This document shows, piece after piece, positions 1 to 9,297 of a stretch of DNA of 64,000 bases. Both the position numbers and the translations under genes were made by a program. How positions within the stretch are numbered: position 1 is the stretch's first letter; the number at the start of each line of letters is the position of its first letter. The DNA lies in NCBI RefSeq assembly GCF_029961145.1, contig NZ_JASBRG010000008.1:1-64000 (forward strand), given 5' to 3'. Source of the stretch: Pinibacter soli. Its GTDB lineage: Bacteria > Bacteroidota > Bacteroidia > Chitinophagales > Chitinophagaceae. The notes under the pieces were generated by a model, which worked only from the letters and a program-made list of their open reading frames with translations, was not told where the DNA came from and did no database searches.

Positions 1-33
1 TTACACATGCAAACACCCGAACAGGTATATCAA

Positions 34-68
34 ACAAAAATCCCGGTCACCTGAGGCAACCGGGACAA
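34..68 (-). terminator. Rho-independent terminator (leftward)
   Basis: Arms TCCCGGT (41-47) and ACCGGGA (59-65) form a GC-rich 7-bp stem. The run of A at 36-40 becomes a U-tract when read leftward. It would end transcripts coming from the minus-strand gene at 293-673, or from further right, but it lies about 230 nt past that stop codon. Confidence 0.6.
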
Positions 69-222
69 TTTAAAAATCTGTCAACTTATTTTAGGACTAT
101 ACAACTATACAAACCCTATAAAAATTCTAAAATCAGGTTGTCAATAATTTTTTGCTGAGTAGGATAGCGACACTATCAAACAAGCGGTTGATTTAGGGAT
201 TAAGAAATCCCTTGTTGTCTTT

Positions 223-252
223 ATTCGACATGTCCTGCGGAACATGTCGAAT
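223..252. repeat. Perfect 11-bp inverted repeat
   Basis: ATTCGACATGT (223-233) and ACATGTCGAAT (242-252) are perfect reverse complements around the 8-nt loop CCTGCGGA. There is no T-tract, so this is not an ordinary terminator. It lies 40 nt past the stop of the 126-residue protein and could be an RNA 3'-end hairpin or a protein-binding dyad. The rest of 1-292 holds no gene that I can see. Confidence 0.5.
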
Positions 253-292
253 AGCGTGGTCCGATAATATTACATGGGAAATTGATAGCCGA

Positions 293-673
293 TTACCAAA
301 AAAGTTCGAGACGATCATCGCTCCGTTTGCCATGTTCATTTTGCAACTGAAGTGACCAGTTACTAGTTATTCTGGTCTCCCGCCACATTCTACCCATTTT
401 GCGAAATACCTTCACTGGAAGGTTAAATTTTCTAATCAGTGAAGACTCAAACTGTTCGACAGTCATACCGGAATTGACCCTCAATACACCCTCTTCATGT
501 GACTGACGTACATCGCAAACACACTTACTTTCCGTTTCGACAATGTAGTTTTTTGTAGATTTATCGTCTAAGTCCTGGCGCTTAAAAAACTCAATTTTCA
601 AAAAGGGAAATTTCCTGCTGAACTCAAGCTGTAAATCGATTAAACTAAGATTGTCGTTGATTTGAATAACCAT
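293..673 (-). CDS. Conserved hypothetical protein of a Bacteroidota family
   Basis: A 126-residue soluble protein without signal peptide or membrane segment. The N-terminus is an acidic/hydrophobic stretch (residues 1-31, LQLEFSRKFPFLKIEFF). The C-terminus carries a W-R-E-T ... W-S-L-Q-L-Q-N motif (about residues 97-111). I recognise this arrangement (FPFLKIEFF near the start, W..ET..T..W.L..QN near the end) from a widespread uncharacterised family in Bacteroidota, but I know of no assigned function. It has its own ATG and a long 3' untranslated stretch ending in hairpins. It is apparently monocistronic, and the next gene leftward is outside the window. Confidence 0.75.
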   Translation of the reverse strand: MVIQINDNLSLIDLQLEFSRKFPFLKIEFFKRQDLDDKSTKNYIVETESKCVCDVRQSHEEGVLRVNSGMTVEQFESSLIRKFNLPVKVFRKMGRMWRETRITSNWSLQLQNEHGKRSDDRLELFW

Positions 674-782
674 AATATTTTTTTTAAATTTTAAAAGTTA
701 CTTTCACAGATGAACTAAGCGAATTGTTGCAAAGCATACTTCCGTTGGTCTGCGCTAAACTGACTACGGAAGTTTAGAGAAT

Positions 783-1472
783 CTATGAAAGGTCTTGTGA
801 TAATGAGTGCAAAAATTGATTTTGGTTAGACAGCAAATCACTTACAACGTCTAACTTCAAACGTAGTTTGCTGGTATCCCACTCCGGAGATGACAAACCG
901 AGCGGACTACAAGGTTTATCTACTACTTTAAAATAGATACGCTCAACTTCCTCCTTCTCCAAATTTTGAATACGATCCTCAAAATGATAAAGATTTTTGA
1001 AGTAACCTATCTTGTCTTCTTCAAGGTCTTTATAATCAGGATACCAATGTTGTTCATAAGAGATATTTAATTTCTGGAAAGTTATTCTGATTGTATCAAG
1101 CAGAACTCTATTAATAGCGTTGCTAAAACTGTTTTTACTTTTAAGCATTTCGATGACTTTGTGATAATCAAAGAAACAGGTTTCGTAAAGTGTGCCCACA
1201 AGCTTGTTGTTACCAGTTGAAAAAAATGAGCTGTTCGTTTTTGTTAATATATTTTCGATGTGGTTATTGAGGCGCTGTTCCCAGGCGTTGAATAATATCT
1301 TCAAGACAGTTCTGTCTTGCTGGGAAATAAGATTGTTAATATTTATTGAATGCGTAAAGAATTTAAAACCCGTTAAAATACTATTGGCACTTGCTTTTAC
1401 CTTACGTGAAATTTTTGGAAGTAATTTAAAGTGCTTCTTTTCTCGTTTTTTGAGCGTGAATGAGTAAGCCAT
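783..1472 (-). CDS. Hypothetical protein, 229 aa
   Basis: I do not recognise a family. The frame is open upstream to about 1598, but the start is placed at the ATG at 1472 (MAYSFTLKKREKKHF). The upstream extension crosses an AT-rich stretch that looks like promoter sequence. The N-terminus is strongly basic (residues 8-30, rich in Lys/Arg). The middle is predicted mostly helical, with the segment VGTLYETCFFDYHKVIEML around residues 103-121, and the C-terminal third is acidic. There is no signal peptide or membrane segment. It is separated from its neighbours by more than 100 bp on each side, so it is probably transcribed alone. Confidence 0.55.
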   Translation of the reverse strand: MAYSFTLKKREKKHFKLLPKISRKVKASANSILTGFKFFTHSININNLISQQDRTVLKILFNAWEQRLNNHIENILTKTNSSFFSTGNNKLVGTLYETCFFDYHKVIEMLKSKNSFSNAINRVLLDTIRITFQKLNISYEQHWYPDYKDLEEDKIGYFKNLYHFEDRIQNLEKEEVERIYFKVVDKPCSPLGLSSPEWDTSKLRLKLDVVSDLLSNQNQFLHSLSQDLS

Positions 1473-1884
1473 AATATAAAAATTTAATTTAATTAAATTA
1501 TATATTGGGGTATTATCTAATCCCGTGTTAATAGCAGGTTTGGGTGAAGTTAAAGCTCTGGTATGCCGAAGAGCGACCTGTAGGAGATTAAACCACAAAT
1601 AGTCTTCTGCACAATCGTGTTGAGAGTGGTTTTATATGATATTTAAAGATGGAGCTGAGAATTTAGGCGTTGTATAGCGATCGTTAAAAAAAATTAAATG
1701 TCGTGATGATTCCTACTCAAATAAGCAATAAGTCGATGATTTTGAAATAGAAACGAACAATCTTAATGTTGATTAAAATAAATCGATTATGATCAAAACG
1801 CTCATATTTCCAGGTCTTCAAGAAGCGGGGCGATCAGTCATTATGATTCTTAATCTTACAAATATGCTCTTTTCGAAAGGCTGT
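1473..1884. other. Intergenic region, no gene seen
   Basis: This 412-bp AT-rich stretch lies between the 229-residue hypothetical protein and the lipoprotein gene, both on the minus strand. It must hold the promoter of the hypothetical gene. The segment AATTTAATTTAATTAAATTA (1481-1500) just upstream of the start is a plausible AT-rich promoter region. I see no conserved ORF, no strong hairpin with T-tract and no RNA motif that I recognise. Confidence 0.5.
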
Positions 1885-2925
1885 TTATTTGGCACTCGTA
1901 AGCTGGTAGTTCAACAGATCTTCCTCTCTTTTCCTGGAGCGTAGAATATTAAGATACTTTAATGCGATCTTAACATTATAATCTTCGTAAGATTTCTGTG
2001 TCCATTCAATGGCATCATCTAAATAACCGTTGATCTCACAGATAATGGCCATGTTATAACAGGCACGCCCAGCTGCCTTACGGTCACTGCTGGCGCTTTC
2101 TTTTTTCCAGATGTCAGCGGCGCCATCCCAATTACCGGATTGTGCCTTTCTTTTTGCTATCTTGAAATTTTCATTGCCTCTTACAAAGTAATCGCGGTAC
2201 ACTCTTAGCCAATATGGAACAACTCGGTTTGCGTAAATAGCGCCACCTTTATTGCCTGCGTCTTTCACCGCTTCTTTTCGCCCCGCAAGAGCAGATGCCG
2301 CTTCAAGTGGATTTATGCCTGAGCCGGCAAAATTCAGCGACCTGCCAACGACGTACTCATCAAGAATAGATTTAGTCGCAGGATCATAAATTCTCCATCC
2401 GCTTTTTAAATTGGTTGCAATGTTCACGTTGTGATTTAATACGGGAAGACTAGTCATACCGAGTTTAATATTCGTTGGGTTGCCGGAATAGGCTATTTGC
2501 GTTTGTGCATCGAATAATTCCAGCGAAATCAAAATATCAGTGTTGGATTGTCTGCATATTTTTTCCACAGAATCCCAGGCCAGCGCATTGGGAAAAATAC
2601 CGGCACCAAATGAAGTGAGTTTATAGTCCAATCGTTTGATGTTGTTGAATCGTCCGTTGTGTGTGAGTTCATCGTATAGGCCCTGCAAGCTGGACTGCGC
2701 TCCGGCTGCCTGTAACCCTTTTGTCTCCAATGATGCACCTTTATGAAGAATATCAATCACCTTGGATTCGGTAGCTGCTTCGGTTCTGTCCACGATGGCA
2801 ACTGTTCGGACTTCCGGGCGAATTGTAACTGGTGCGGGAATCTTTACGCTTAACGACATGCTGTTCGTGGAACTACAGGAATAGCAAACGACAACAAGTA
2901 GTAAAATGTAGAAATGTGTTTTCAT
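1885..2925 (-). CDS. DUF6340-like TPR lipoprotein
   Basis: A 346-residue predicted lipoprotein. The signal peptide MKTHFYILLLVVVCYSCSS ends in a lipobox with the lipidated Cys at residue 17. The mature part opens with VAIVDRTEA and contains alternating strand/helix segments resembling the Bacteroidota DUF6340 family. The C-terminal part (about residues 255-330) has tetratricopeptide-like helices (FKIAKRKAQSGNWDGAADIW, then ACYNMAIICEINGYLDDAIE). Such proteins are anchored in the outer or inner membrane and are of unknown role, possibly as envelope assembly scaffolds. It is monocistronic: the next gene upstream, an AraC regulator on the same strand, is 500 bp away. Confidence 0.7.
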   Translation of the reverse strand: MKTHFYILLLVVVCYSCSSTNSMSLSVKIPAPVTIRPEVRTVAIVDRTEAATESKVIDILHKGASLETKGLQAAGAQSSLQGLYDELTHNGRFNNIKRLDYKLTSFGAGIFPNALAWDSVEKICRQSNTDILISLELFDAQTQIAYSGNPTNIKLGMTSLPVLNHNVNIATNLKSGWRIYDPATKSILDEYVVGRSLNFAGSGINPLEAASALAGRKEAVKDAGNKGGAIYANRVVPYWLRVYRDYFVRGNENFKIAKRKAQSGNWDGAADIWKKESASSDRKAAGRACYNMAIICEINGYLDDAIEWTQKSYEDYNVKIALKYLNILRSRKREEDLLNYQLTSAK

Positions 2926-3422
2926 GGGTCGATATTGGAATAACGGGTATAACGTTTTTTTCCGGGATTTATTACAATTAATTTAATTTGAAAGATGTTT
3001 ATTATGGCAAATATGCTTGGTAACCTTCAGGCATATAAAAACTGCATCGATCTGAAATGTTTATGCCAGACATTATTTGGCAATTTGGGTTTATAAAATC
3101 GGACAAAATACTTTAGTAATGCAACCAATTATTGTGGGTTTAAATCTATGTTCCTGACAAACGTCAAAAGTGCCAGTTATGATATGGCTTAGGGATATAA
3201 ACACTCTTTTTCTAAGGAGTGTTTGTTTTATTGCACAACTGGTTTTTGATCTAAGTGTTCTTATATTTTCTGACAAATTTGATCACAAAAATGTGACCTG
3301 CATTTGCTCACAACTTTTCTATTTTGAGGAGTTGATAGAGAGCCATCTTTTTAGTGTTGACTACCCGCCATGTCAGTAATTTTTTCTGAAGAATCAAATA
3401 ATCGCGGTCTTTGATAATTTTT
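2926..3422. other. Intergenic region with one weak hairpin
   Basis: 497 bp between the lipoprotein and the AraC regulator. Short open frames exist on both strands (about 60-70 codons at 3091-3379), but they overlap each other antisense, have no recognisable sequence and lack an upstream promoter. A hairpin AAACACTC (3199-3206)/GAGTGTTT (3217-3224) followed by GTTTTATT resembles a weak rightward terminator. No rightward gene precedes it. Confidence 0.45.
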
Positions 3423-4535
3423 TTACTTCGTTCGTCTCAAACCGTCTTCCAACATAAACTTTGGGCTTACCCCAAAATGTTTTTTAAATGATTGTGAAAA
3501 ATGGCTGGTTGATTTGAAACCCAGTTCAAACGCAAGATGGGTAATTGACACTGTATTGTCTTGCAGAATAGATCTTGCCTTTTCCATTTTTACATCAAGG
3601 TAATATTGGTAAGTTGTTTTGCCAATTACTTCCTTGAACTTTGATTTGAGCTTGCTTTTACTAAAAGCAGCGGACTTGGCGAGCGCTGCAAGGGAAAGAT
3701 GCTGAGCGTCTGCATTATTATCAATTATCCTTTTTATTTCCAGAATTTTGGCAACATCATTTAAGCGTGTATTTCCCTTTGCCCTTTCCTTTTTTTGAGC
3801 AATACGGTTCACAAACAGCGCAAGAATTTTTAGAATATTACCTTTCAGGAAAAGCTTCTCCGGAATGGAAGAGTTTTTATCGAAGTTGACGATTTCCTGT
3901 ACCAGCTCGTATTTAAGTTTTCCTATGTTGCTTTTCAGACTGCGGGAAATGATGTATCGCTGGTCAATGCTGCATTTGCCGGAACCATTGCTGTTTAGAT
4001 CGCATTTGTGATTGCCCTCTGGCGCGAGGTGGCATGTTTCGGTATCCGGAGTTCTCAGTACGCATGAATGAGAAGACGAGGGATCGTCCCAAAGGAAATT
4101 TTGTATGTATTCTTTCGACATTGAAATGACAATCGCCTGAAACGGTGCTCCGGCTTCAAGCTGAAATGAAGAAGTTGTATCCGAAGCGCACCAGAGTAAG
4201 CTGGAGTTTAAAGGCCCACCGATTTTTTGCGCTTTTTTGTTTATAACGTGTGTAACTTCTGATGGGCTGCAATTAATGTGCATGCAGTAAAAATTATCTT
4301 CCGTATGGGCAAGTCGCTCTACAGTAAGCGCTACATTAAATGTGAGATTGAATATAGTTATTTCAACATCGGGCCCCACCTGATGATAGGAGCATGTACC
4401 CGATGCTATACTTTCAGGAAATACAACCCTGTCATTAACAATTGAGATGTTTGATGACAACTTTGTGTTCATGTCATTCACAAGGTCTACGAGCCACTGG
4501 CGGCCGATTTCTTTCTTAGTAAACTGCACTTTCAT
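3423..4535 (-). CDS. AraC family transcriptional regulator
   Basis: A 370-residue DNA-binding regulator. The C-terminal ~100 residues hold two helix-turn-helix units of the AraC/XylS type: LSLAALAKSAAFSKSKLKSKF, with the typical downstream helix containing KMEKARSIL, then ITHLAFELGFKSTSHFSQSF ending in the family signature F.K.FGVSPK. The N-terminal ~250 residues are an effector or dimerisation domain that I do not recognise. The start is placed at the ATG at 4535, because the reading frame reaches only a TTG four codons further upstream. An 8-bp dyad GTTGTATG/CATACAAC (4594-4633) lies 60 nt upstream and could be an autoregulatory site. The target genes are not evident; both neighbours are far away. 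Confidence 0.85.
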   Translation of the reverse strand: MKVQFTKKEIGRQWLVDLVNDMNTKLSSNISIVNDRVVFPESIASGTCSYHQVGPDVEITIFNLTFNVALTVERLAHTEDNFYCMHINCSPSEVTHVINKKAQKIGGPLNSSLLWCASDTTSSFQLEAGAPFQAIVISMSKEYIQNFLWDDPSSSHSCVLRTPDTETCHLAPEGNHKCDLNSNGSGKCSIDQRYIISRSLKSNIGKLKYELVQEIVNFDKNSSIPEKLFLKGNILKILALFVNRIAQKKERAKGNTRLNDVAKILEIKRIIDNNADAQHLSLAALAKSAAFSKSKLKSKFKEVIGKTTYQYYLDVKMEKARSILQDNTVSITHLAFELGFKSTSHFSQSFKKHFGVSPKFMLEDGLRRTK

Positions 4536-4547
4536 AAATGAATTCAA

Positions 4548-4996
4548 TTGATAACCATTAATATTTTAAAATGGTATTTATTAATCGACAACAGTTGTAT
4601 GGATAGTCAGTATAGGTTAGTTATACATACAACTTTTCATCTGTGGGTGCATTATGATAGCTTAGGGGATTGCTAAAGCAAATGTATGGCAGAGGTTGTC
4701 ATTTCTTTTTCCGAATCAGTCATAAAAATTTAGTAATAGGATGTTTTTATTTAGAAAAAGGACATTGATGCGGTTGAATTTTGTCCGGTAGCGGTACATG
4801 CTTTGATGTTTCGTAACTAAATTCTATTTTAAGAAACAAATCTAAATTTCTAAATAAAAGAGTACACGTATGTTAGTTGGCTTAATTATTTTTCAATTCT
4901 TTTAGGTGCCGTAATTGCTTTAACGTTGTACAATATTCGCCTGGAAAGATAATACCAGGAGCTTCTCTATAAATCTTTAACCCCAAACAAATTCAC
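4548..4996. other. Intergenic region with possible AraC operator
   Basis: 449 bp between divergent genes. It contains the perfect inverted repeat GTTGTATG (4594-4601)/CATACAAC (4626-4633) upstream of the AraC gene, a candidate operator. Near 4870-4951 two short frames read like the halves of a small membrane peptide (one ends ...GAVIALTLYNIRLER), but they are in different frames and the second has no start codon. I do not annotate a gene there. Confidence 0.4.
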
Positions 4997-5200
4997 ATGC
5001 AGATCATTCTTGCATTATTTCTTTTGCTGACTGATTTTATTGTATCATATCTTCTTGTCGGCAGTCTCAAAAAAAAGCTCATGGCAAACGAAAACAGCTA
5101 TGCCACAGAAATCAGTATAGTTGTGGGCTTTTTAGCTTTTGTAGTAATTCTTATAGGAGGAGGTATCATTATACTGCTCAGTTTTCCGTTTGAAAGATAG
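4997..5200 (+). CDS. Small two-segment membrane protein, hypothetical
   Basis: A 67-residue hydrophobic protein with two predicted membrane helices: residues 2-22 (QIILALFLLLTDFIVSYLLV) and about 39-62 (ISIVVGFLAFVVILIGGGII). They are joined by a short basic/polar loop (KKKLMANENSYATE). I recognise no family. The start is the ATG at 4997. It is isolated, and the convergent DUF2306 gene ends 170 bp downstream. The charge pattern and two clean transmembrane stretches support a real gene, but with this length a chance ORF is not excluded. Confidence 0.45.
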   Translation: MQIILALFLLLTDFIVSYLLVGSLKKKLMANENSYATEISIVVGFLAFVVILIGGGIIILLSFPFER

Positions 5201-5369
5201 AAATCGGCTTTGTTTTTTTAAAACATAAACCTCATCCTAAACATAGATCAAAGAAACTGTTTGCGAATGGCCACAGTCGCGCTTTTGCGATAAGCGTTTT
5301 TTTTGGTGCGTTGTGTTTTTTGTTCTTATTCTGCTTGTAACATATATAATATTGTTTTTTGTTGCGCTT

Positions 5370-6023
5370 TCATTTGGCAGATAATAGAAGTCTCTTGCTG
5401 CTCCTGTTCCAAATAAGAAACTCGGCAAATAATAAATTTGGCACAAAGCCCATCCATGCATCTATCATGTAGATGTGTGCCGGATCAATATGTATGGTGT
5501 GAGTAAAAACGATCTTCCATGTTCTAAGGGTAATGGCAGAAAAAGTAAGCGCATAGCTTCTTATCATAAAGTTCCGGTGCTTGTTAATATCGCCATTTTG
5601 TATAGCCAACAATGCAGTAAGTGTAAACGTGAACCAAAGTACATCGAGAATGGTAAATGCTATTTTAGAAGGCAGATGACCATTTGCGTAATATGCCATG
5701 ACCATGCCTGCAGGAAAATTTATAAAGAGTATATCAAAAGCGTAAATCCTTCCAATGATCTTGTGAAAGCTTTTGTGGTATTGTAGAACATAATTCGAAA
5801 ATTGGGTGAAGCCCGACATTAACGTGAAAATGCTGGAGAAAACGTGAATGTAAAACGCGGCTCGCCACACCTTAATATGAAGGTAATCCCGTTTTTGCTT
5901 AAGAAAGCCAACGTCATCTTTTAGCGTAAAGTGTTCGCTGATCATTTTAAGCATTAGAAATGTTCCAATACAAAGAATGAAATAGATAACAAATTGTTTC
6001 AGGGTGTATACGGCTGTCTTCAA
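5370..6023 (-). CDS. DUF2306 family membrane protein
   Basis: A 217-residue integral membrane protein with about six hydrophobic segments. It matches the DUF2306 pattern: the segment ending FHKIIGRIYAFDILFINFPAG, then the central DVLWFTFTLTALLAI, then the hallmark NKHRNFMIRSYALTFSAITL (H and R, S-Y-A-L-T followed by L-R). The family is uncharacterised; its His and Arg in membrane positions have suggested redox or haem-type roles, but this is not established. The start appears to be TTG at 6023 (MKTAVYTLKQF), because the next in-frame ATG would remove the first membrane helix. It is monocistronic between the small membrane protein and a TonB receptor. Confidence 0.8.
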   Translation of the reverse strand: MKTAVYTLKQFVIYFILCIGTFLMLKMISEHFTLKDDVGFLKQKRDYLHIKVWRAAFYIHVFSSIFTLMSGFTQFSNYVLQYHKSFHKIIGRIYAFDILFINFPAGMVMAYYANGHLPSKIAFTILDVLWFTFTLTALLAIQNGDINKHRNFMIRSYALTFSAITLRTWKIVFTHTIHIDPAHIYMIDAWMGFVPNLLFAEFLIWNRSSKRLLLSAK

Positions 6024-6185
6024 CAGAGGGTTATTTCGCCAAATATAAGAGTTGTTTGCAGTTGAAAATTGAACAACTGAATGTTGAAAACAGAGATTTT
6101 TGATTGCGGATTAATGGTCGATTGTCGTTAGCAGGCAGTGCCGTAGCCGGTACTTTGCCGGCAAGTGGTGACCCGTTACATTCTG

Positions 6186-8999
6186 CTAGAATTTAAAATA
6201 CATTTTTGCGTATAGTCTTCTTCCGTTAAAGCCCATCTGAACCGGATCCCAGGGGCCGCCGGCTTCTCCATCATAAGCGGACATGTTAGCTCCTTTTACA
6301 ATGCCCAGATCGGGGTGAACGTTGAAGATGTTGTCGCAGCCTAGAGAACCCGAAATAACTTTTGTGAATTTATATGTTACGTAGAGGTCGCTTACAAGTT
6401 TGCCATTATAGTTGAATTGCTCAGGCACAAGTTCCCCTGTTTTGTCTAGCGCTACCAGTGGCGGATAGGTGTTTTCGTAACCATAGCCAAGTATCTCTAC
6501 TTTGCCAAAATAGGTTTGATAGGTACCAACCCGGAACCTGTTGCCGTACTCAAGATTAAATCCAAGTTTTACGGGCGGCGCGGAAGCCAGCACATACTTC
6601 TGCTCGCGATCGCTGAAGAACGCCTGTTGGTGCTCATATGTATCGTTCAATGCTGTTGGAATATTGATGTTGTCGATCGTCATGTGCTGGAAGTTACCAG
6701 CAAGCACAATTTTCAGGCTGTTCTTTTTAAATGTTTTATCATAATTCACTACAACATCCAAGCCGTAGTTTGTCGTGTTCACCGCATTGGCATAGAATTG
6801 CGCCTGCGCTACATTTAGTTCTTCGAGAATCGGCGCTATTGCCGCTACCGATGTATCAAACTGTCCGGTAAGCACCACGCGGTCCTTGATCTTTACCAAA
6901 TAACCGTCAACAGTTATGGTAAAATTTTTCGCTGGCTTCCATGAAAAACCGAGGCTTGCATTGAGCGATTTTTCCTGATTTAAATTTGGTATGCCCGCAG
7001 CTTTTGTGATCGGGCTATAGTTGGGGGCAATTTTTACTTCAAATATTTTTCCTCCCTGCACATTGGTAAAGGTGTTGCTAAAATTAATTTGTTGTAATGA
7101 TGGTGCGCGGTAACCTGTGCTCACCGAACCGCGCAAATTAAAGTTGCTGGCAACTTTATAGCGGGTATCAAATTTGAAAGTGGCGAGAGACCCAAAATCG
7201 CTGTAATTTTCATACCTGATGGCGCCGCCAACCAACCATTTGTTTGTAACGTCCAGTTCTCCATCCACATAAAGGCCGAGGTTGTTGCGGTGCGCCTTTA
7301 CTTCATCTCCCGGTTGGAAGCCCGGAAACCCTTGAGAGCCGGCGGCAACAGTAAACTCATCACCGTCTGCATTGATGACCGTTTTATCAGGATCGAAGTT
7401 TTTATAAGACGCTTCTTCTCCTGCATAAATCTTGTATTGTTCATAACGGTATTCACCACCGAAGCTAAATGTAAAACCATTCAGTATTGAAGGGAAATGT
7501 TTGCTGATGTCAATATTGAACGTGTTTTGCAAAAATGAAAAGCCGCCATCGTTAAAACGATTCCGGTTTTTTCCTTCGGCATTTAGCGATGCATTGAATG
7601 TTTTTTGACCGTAGTAGTGAAAATCATTTTCACCAATGGTATTACTCAAGTCCCAATCCCAGCCTTTTCCCAGTATACCTTTAACTCCTCCGGAAAAAGA
7701 AGCGTCGGTAATATGTACATCGATCAATGGATTGAAAAAGATCTCACTGTTCGGGTCGCCCGGATTTACCTTGTGCATAATATCCGGTACAAATGCAAGG
7801 TTGCCATTCGCATCGGTTGGAAAACGGTCCGGCCGTGCGGAAAAGTTTCTGGAGTAGGCATATGCGTTAGATTCTTTGTAATTATATCCTCCAAAAAAAT
7901 AAGCGGTCGTTTTGGTATGAGCGATTGGGATTTCTGCATTCAATAGAAGTCCTCCGCTTTGTACGGAAGCATCACCATTTGCCCGGCGACCAGTATTTAC
8001 CGGAAGAGCTTTGTCGTTTGTGGTAACATTCGTGTCAGGCACTTGTCTGAATGTTTTGCCCTGCGTAAGGAAATTAGCGCCCAGGTCCAGATAGCCATTG
8101 TTCTTTCCTATGGGTATGCCGTAATCAAGCCCAAGTTTAAATGCACCGCCGTCAATTTGGTGGCCGGTTACATATTCATTAGGCGTAATAACATTCAACG
8201 AATTGTATTTGTGATCATCATACCCTGCCCAGCCTGCGCTCACATTAAGATGTTTGACGTCTTTTTTCAGAATGATATTAATTACACCCGCTATGGCATC
8301 AGAGCCATACTGGGCAGATGCTCCGTCGCGCAGGATCTCGACACGGTCGATAGCCGCTTCCGGAATAGCATTTAGATCGGTACCGGAATTGCCGCGGCCC
8401 CTTGTGCCAAACAATGCCACAAAAGCTGTCTGGTGTCTTCGCTTACCGTTTATAAGTACCAAGGTTTGATCGGGTCCAAGGCCGCGCAAAGTTGCAAGAT
8501 CAATAGCGTCTGCACCGTCGCTACCACTTTGTTTGTTATAGTTGAAAGAAGGGGCGAGAACATTTAAAAGAGAAGTAAGATCAGTTTTTGCGGAAACCTG
8601 TGTCGCGTTGTTTACACTGATCACATCAACCGGAACCGGCGTTTCCGTCCGGATGCGACCCCCACTGCGTGAGCCCACCACTACGACCTGGTTAAGATCG
8701 GTAACGGCTGTTTTCATGGAAACGTTTATTGTAGACTTTCCCTTAACAGAAACAGCTTCAGGGGCATAACCTGTATATGTAAATTCAAGTACATCATTGC
8801 TGGCGGCATCAATTGAATAAACACCCTGTGCATTAGTGGAAGTACCGGCACCAGAGGATTTTGCTCTCACCGAAACTCCCTGCATAATTTCATTAGTAGA
8901 AGCGTCGGTGACTTTACCCGTAATTTTTATTTTTTGCGAGAAAGAAGGCAATGCACTTAGTAATAAAAGTGCCGTTGTGAGTTTGGCCAGTATATTCAT
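6186..8999 (-). CDS. TonB-dependent receptor with carboxypeptidase-like N-domain
   Basis: A 937-residue outer-membrane receptor. The signal peptide MNILAKLTTALLLLSALPSFS is followed by a CarboxypepD_reg-like domain (about residues 23-105, ITGKVTDASTNEIMQGVSV). The plug domain (about 115-240) contains TLRGLGPDQTLVLINGKRRH and ILRDGASAQYGSDAIAGVIN. The large beta-barrel ends in the expected terminal aromatic (AKMYFKF). Plug and barrel resemble receptors for siderophores or other large substrates, but no SusD partner gene is adjacent, so the substrate cannot be named. It is monocistronic. Length and domain order are complete, with no frame break. Confidence 0.92.
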   Translation of the reverse strand: MNILAKLTTALLLLSALPSFSQKIKITGKVTDASTNEIMQGVSVRAKSSGAGTSTNAQGVYSIDAASNDVLEFTYTGYAPEAVSVKGKSTINVSMKTAVTDLNQVVVVGSRSGGRIRTETPVPVDVISVNNATQVSAKTDLTSLLNVLAPSFNYNKQSGSDGADAIDLATLRGLGPDQTLVLINGKRRHQTAFVALFGTRGRGNSGTDLNAIPEAAIDRVEILRDGASAQYGSDAIAGVINIILKKDVKHLNVSAGWAGYDDHKYNSLNVITPNEYVTGHQIDGGAFKLGLDYGIPIGKNNGYLDLGANFLTQGKTFRQVPDTNVTTNDKALPVNTGRRANGDASVQSGGLLLNAEIPIAHTKTTAYFFGGYNYKESNAYAYSRNFSARPDRFPTDANGNLAFVPDIMHKVNPGDPNSEIFFNPLIDVHITDASFSGGVKGILGKGWDWDLSNTIGENDFHYYGQKTFNASLNAEGKNRNRFNDGGFSFLQNTFNIDISKHFPSILNGFTFSFGGEYRYEQYKIYAGEEASYKNFDPDKTVINADGDEFTVAAGSQGFPGFQPGDEVKAHRNNLGLYVDGELDVTNKWLVGGAIRYENYSDFGSLATFKFDTRYKVASNFNLRGSVSTGYRAPSLQQINFSNTFTNVQGGKIFEVKIAPNYSPITKAAGIPNLNQEKSLNASLGFSWKPAKNFTITVDGYLVKIKDRVVLTGQFDTSVAAIAPILEELNVAQAQFYANAVNTTNYGLDVVVNYDKTFKKNSLKIVLAGNFQHMTIDNINIPTALNDTYEHQQAFFSDREQKYVLASAPPVKLGFNLEYGNRFRVGTYQTYFGKVEILGYGYENTYPPLVALDKTGELVPEQFNYNGKLVSDLYVTYKFTKVISGSLGCDNIFNVHPDLGIVKGANMSAYDGEAGGPWDPVQMGFNGRRLYAKMYFKF

Positions 9000-9297
9000 A
9001 AGCGGTGTTTATTGCAGATATATATACAAAATATCAGTTACTTAAGTTCACTTCTTGCTTCGTGCGCAGCTTTTAGGTTCGCTTCTGTCAATTAAAACTT
9101 CGCTTCACCAGATCAAATTGTTTTGCGAACGACTGGTTGAATAATAATTGGACAAGGTTGTTTGTGCTAAAATTTGGCATAACAGACAATTTCTTTGGCT
9201 CTTTTCGATAGAGCTTCTTAGCGATTAGTTGAATTTTTGCAGTCCCGGAAAAACAAACTCATGTGCTGTTTGATAAACCGGCCCTTATTAAATTACT

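Noticed and set aside
3091-3379. Antisense pair of 60-70 codon frames
   Set aside because: They overlap each other on opposite strands, neither shows a recognisable sequence, and no promoter or neighbour supports them.
4868-4951. Two half-frames that could be a frameshifted small membrane gene
   Set aside because: The second half has no start codon, no relative is recognised, and chance is likely at this length.
7290-8469. Plus-strand frames within the first TonB receptor gene
   Set aside because: Frames of up to 138 codons opposite a long conserved gene are shadows of its codon bias. The same holds for antisense frames within cysJ, cysI, uvrA, the RND pump and the TraB-like gene.
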